A DNA stretch of 8,455 nucleotides from positions 1-8,455 of the forward strand of contig CAIYOB010000570.1 of the NCBI GenBank assembly GCA_903927685.1, written 5' to 3'. How positions within the stretch are numbered: position 1 is the stretch's first letter; each line of letters starts with the position of its first letter. The notes under the pieces were generated by a model that was not told the origin of the DNA, ran no database searches, and was given only the letters and a program-made list of their open reading frames with translations. Origin of the DNA: an uncultured Planctomycetaceae bacterium. GTDB lineage: Bacteria > Planctomycetota > Planctomycetia > Pirellulales > Pirellulaceae. Below are positions 6,201-8,455 of this stretch, one piece after another. The translations under genes were made by a program, and so were the position numbers.

Positions 6201-7418
6201 ATGAAGAAGCACTCCCTAGTCGTTTTGTCCTGTCTGCCCAGCCTGCTGGCGGTCGCAATCACCGGCGCTGCGGCCGATTGGCCGCAATTCCGCGGTCCCG
6301 GAGCCAGCAGTCTGGCACCTGAGGTCGAACTGCCGATTACGTGGAGCGAGACCGAGAACCTCGCCTGGCGGAGCGACTTGCCCGGGCGGGGCGTGTCGGG
6401 GCCCGTCGTGGTTCGCGACCGGGTGTTCTTGACAGCGACCAGCGGATACCGCCATGACCGCTTGCATGTCCTGTGCTTTGCTGCCGCCGACGGCCAGCGG
6501 CTGTGGGAGCGGCAATTCTGGGCCACCGGACGCCCGTCCACTCACGACAGCATCTCCGGCGCAGCGCCCACGCCGGCCTGCGACGGGCAACACGTCTACG
6601 CGTTCTTCTCGTCCAACGATCTGTTCTGCCTCGATTGGGACGGCAACCTGGTCTGGTATCGCGGTCTGAGCTTCGACTATCCCAAGGCGGGCGCTGACAC
6701 CGGGATGGCCTCGTCGCCGCTGGTCTTGGACGGCGTGGTGGTCGTTCAATTGGAGAACCAGGGCGAGTCGTTTGCAGCCGGACTGGATGCGGCGACCGGC
6801 GAGACTCGCTGGCGTCTGGAACGTCCCGACCAAGCCAGCTGGACCTCGCCAATCGCCTTGCCGGGCGCGGGTCGACGCCAGACGGCCGTCCTGCTCCAGT
6901 CGCCGTCGTGCGTCACGGCGCACGACGTGCAAACGGGCCGCGAGTTGTGGAGGTTTGCGGAAAACGCCGCCTCGATCTCGTCATCGGTCTACCTGGACGG
7001 ATGCCTGTTGATTCCCATGCGTGGCTTGACGGCGCTGCGGCTGTCCGAGGAATCGAATGCTCCCGAAATCGCCTGGGACGCCAATCGCCTCCGGCCCGGC
7101 TCGTCCAGTCCCCTCGTCCACGCCGGGCGCGTGTACATCCTGAGCAACGCCACCGTGCGCTGCGGTGACGCCAAGACCGGTGAGCTGCTGTGGGCGGTAC
7201 GTTTGAGCGGCACCTACTGGGCGACGCCGGTTCTGGCGGGCGGGCACCTGTATTGCGTCAACCAGGACGGCGACATGCAGGTGGTCAAGGTGGGCGACCA
7301 GCAAGGAGAAGTCGTGGGGGAGCACCGTTTCGGCGAGCCCATGCACGCCTCGCCGGCCGTGGCGGGGAACGCGTTGTATGTCCGCAGCGACAAGCATTTG
7401 TGGAAGATCGCCAAATGA
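6201..7418 (+). CDS. Exported PQQ-like beta-propeller repeat protein
   Basis: The protein is 405 aa from the ATG at 6201. This start gives a clean Sec signal peptide (MKKHSLVVLSCLPSLLAVAI, then TGAAA before the mature DWPQFRGPG). An in-frame ATG at 6147 would add 18 polar residues ahead of it; neither start has a strong ribosome site. The body shows the repeated propeller blade pattern of the BamB/PQQ-like family: GVSGPVVVRDRVFLTA (64-79), PACDGQHVYAFFSS (125-138), SSPLVLDGVVVVQLE (171-185), DAATGETRW (196-204), DVQTGRELWRF (242-252), SSPLVHAGRVYILS (302-315), DAKTGELLWAV (323-333), TPVLAGGHLYCVNQDGD (342-358). Members with DWPQFRGPG after the signal are very common in Planctomycetota and lack the catalytic residues of true quinoprotein dehydrogenases as far as I can judge. 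It is probably periplasmic; a role in binding or assembly is a guess. Its stop overlaps the aroA start (ATGA). Confidence 0.9.
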   Translation: MKKHSLVVLSCLPSLLAVAITGAAADWPQFRGPGASSLAPEVELPITWSETENLAWRSDLPGRGVSGPVVVRDRVFLTATSGYRHDRLHVLCFAAADGQRLWERQFWATGRPSTHDSISGAAPTPACDGQHVYAFFSSNDLFCLDWDGNLVWYRGLSFDYPKAGADTGMASSPLVLDGVVVVQLENQGESFAAGLDAATGETRWRLERPDQASWTSPIALPGAGRRQTAVLLQSPSCVTAHDVQTGRELWRFAENAASISSSVYLDGCLLIPMRGLTALRLSEESNAPEIAWDANRLRPGSSSPLVHAGRVYILSNATVRCGDAKTGELLWAVRLSGTYWATPVLAGGHLYCVNQDGDMQVVKVGDQQGEVVGEHRFGEPMHASPAVAGNALYVRSDKHLWKIAK

Positions 7419-8455
7419 CTCGCGAGCAACTGGAAATCCGTCCGTGTGGCCCGCTGGTGGGGACCATTCGCCCGCCGGGGTCAAAGAGCATCACCAACCG
7501 GGCGTTGATCTGCGCCGCCTTGGCCGACGGCGTTTCGCACGTGCATGGCGCGCTGGACAGCGAAGACACACGGGTGATGATCGATGCGCTGCAGCGGCTG
7601 GGCTTGGACGTCCAGGCCAACGCCGATCGGACCGAGCTGACCGTCGTCGGTTGCGGCGGGCGGATTCCGGCAGGCCAGGCGGAGCTATTCCTGGCCAACA
7701 GCGGCACGTCGATCCGCTTCCTGACCGCCCTGGCCACATTAGGGCAGGGGATCTACCGGCTGGATGGCGTCGCGCGGATGCGGGCGCGACCGATTCAGGA
7801 CTTGCTGGACGGGCTGGGGCAATTGGGCGCGGACGTCCGCGCGGAGTTTGACAACGGTTGCCCACCCGTGGTGGTCCGGGCCTGCGGCCTGCCGGGCGGA
7901 TCGGCCACGATTCAGGGCAACGTGTCCAGCCAGTTCCTCAGCGGCCTGCTGATGACCGCACCCTATGCCCAAAGCGACGTCTGCTTGCGAGTCGACGGCG
8001 ACCTGGTGTCGCAGCCGTACGTGCGGATGACTCTGGCCGTGATGTCGGCGTTTGGCATCCGGGTGGACGGCAGCCGGCTGGACAGCTTTGCAATCGCCGC
8101 CGGGCGACGCTACGCGGGCCGGGACTATGCCGTCGAGCCGGATGCCTCGGCGGCCAGCTACTTCTGGGCCGCCGCGGCCATCACCGGTGGCCGGGTGACG
8201 GTGGCTGGACTGACTCGCGATGCACTGCAAGGAGATGTCGCGTTCTGCGAGTGCCTGGCCGCAATGGGGTGTCAAGTGAACTATGCCGATGATGGCATCA
8301 CGGTCACCGGCGGGATGCTCCGCGGCATCACCGTGAACATGAACGCGATCAGCGACACCGTGCTGACGCTGGCCGCCGTCGCCCTGTATGCCGACGGGCC
8401 GACCACGATCACCGGCGTGGCCCACATCCGCCACAAGGAGACCGATCGCATCGGC
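7415..8455 (+). CDS. aroA: 3-phosphoshikimate 1-carboxyvinyltransferase (EPSP synthase), partial at right edge
   Basis: I translated from the ATG at 7415, giving 347 codons open to the window end; the family is about 430 aa, so roughly 80 residues are missing. The enzyme transfers the enolpyruvyl group of PEP to shikimate-3-phosphate in the cytoplasm, the sixth step of the shikimate pathway to chorismate. Diagnostic segments are PPGSKSITNRA (20-30, substrate-binding Lys24), LFLANSGTSIRFLTA (91-105, PEP loop), MRARPIQDLLDGL (122-134), VSSQFLSGLLMTAPYA (170-185, shikimate-3-phosphate site), VEPDASAASYFWAAAAI (240-256) and HIRHKETDRI (338-346). Asp314 in NAISDTVLT is the likely general base. The PEP loop has Phe where class I bacterial enzymes usually have Pro. 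GGAAG eight bases before the ATG is a fair ribosome site, and the ATG overlaps the stop of the propeller gene. Confidence 0.97.
   Translation, partial: MTREQLEIRPCGPLVGTIRPPGSKSITNRALICAALADGVSHVHGALDSEDTRVMIDALQRLGLDVQANADRTELTVVGCGGRIPAGQAELFLANSGTSIRFLTALATLGQGIYRLDGVARMRARPIQDLLDGLGQLGADVRAEFDNGCPPVVVRACGLPGGSATIQGNVSSQFLSGLLMTAPYAQSDVCLRVDGDLVSQPYVRMTLAVMSAFGIRVDGSRLDSFAIAAGRRYAGRDYAVEPDASAASYFWAAAAITGGRVTVAGLTRDALQGDVAFCECLAAMGCQVNYADDGITVTGGMLRGITVNMNAISDTVLTLAAVALYADGPTTITGVAHIRHKETDRIG

Overview
The window reads as bacterial chromosome from a Planctomycetota member, probably of the Pirellulales kind. This is inferred from the protein set: a Ser/Thr kinase with a membrane segment and C-terminal TPRs, an Lpg1974-like outer-membrane barrel, a twin-arginine Gfo/Idh/MocA oxidoreductase, a PQQ-type propeller whose mature protein begins DWPQFRGPG, GC-rich coding DNA, and structured intergenic inverted repeats. 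No rRNA, tRNA, CRISPR array, transposase or integrase was found.

Left part, minus strand (1-3427). Reading in the direction of transcription, an exported beta-barrel protein (3427-2495) is followed by an intrinsic terminator (2461-2416). A sigma70-like promoter (-10 at 2281-2276) then starts a two-gene signalling unit: a transmembrane Ser/Thr kinase with TPR repeats (2238-484) and a PAS histidine kinase (487 to beyond the left edge). The two kinase genes share a 4-base ATGA stop/start overlap.

Middle (3428-5782). A 366-base divergent intergenic region contains a short dyad, a polypurine/polypyrimidine stretch with an odd Gly/Lys-rich open frame, and a likely promoter for the plus-strand genes. 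These are a Tat-exported oxidoreductase and, 60 bases later, a small HEAT-repeat protein.

Right part (5783-8455). About 420 non-coding bases hold two separate, elaborate inverted-repeat structures (5826-5875 and 5965-6049) that resemble dispersed REP/MITE-type elements. They are followed by an exported PQQ-like beta-propeller protein and then aroA (EPSP synthase, shikimate pathway), which runs off the right edge. The propeller and aroA also share an ATGA overlap.

No clearly new multi-gene system is visible. The items most worth a second look are the Ser/Thr kinase-histidine kinase coupling, the two intergenic inverted-repeat elements, the propeller-aroA coupling, and the coding-like Gly/Lys-rich stretch in the divergent intergenic region.
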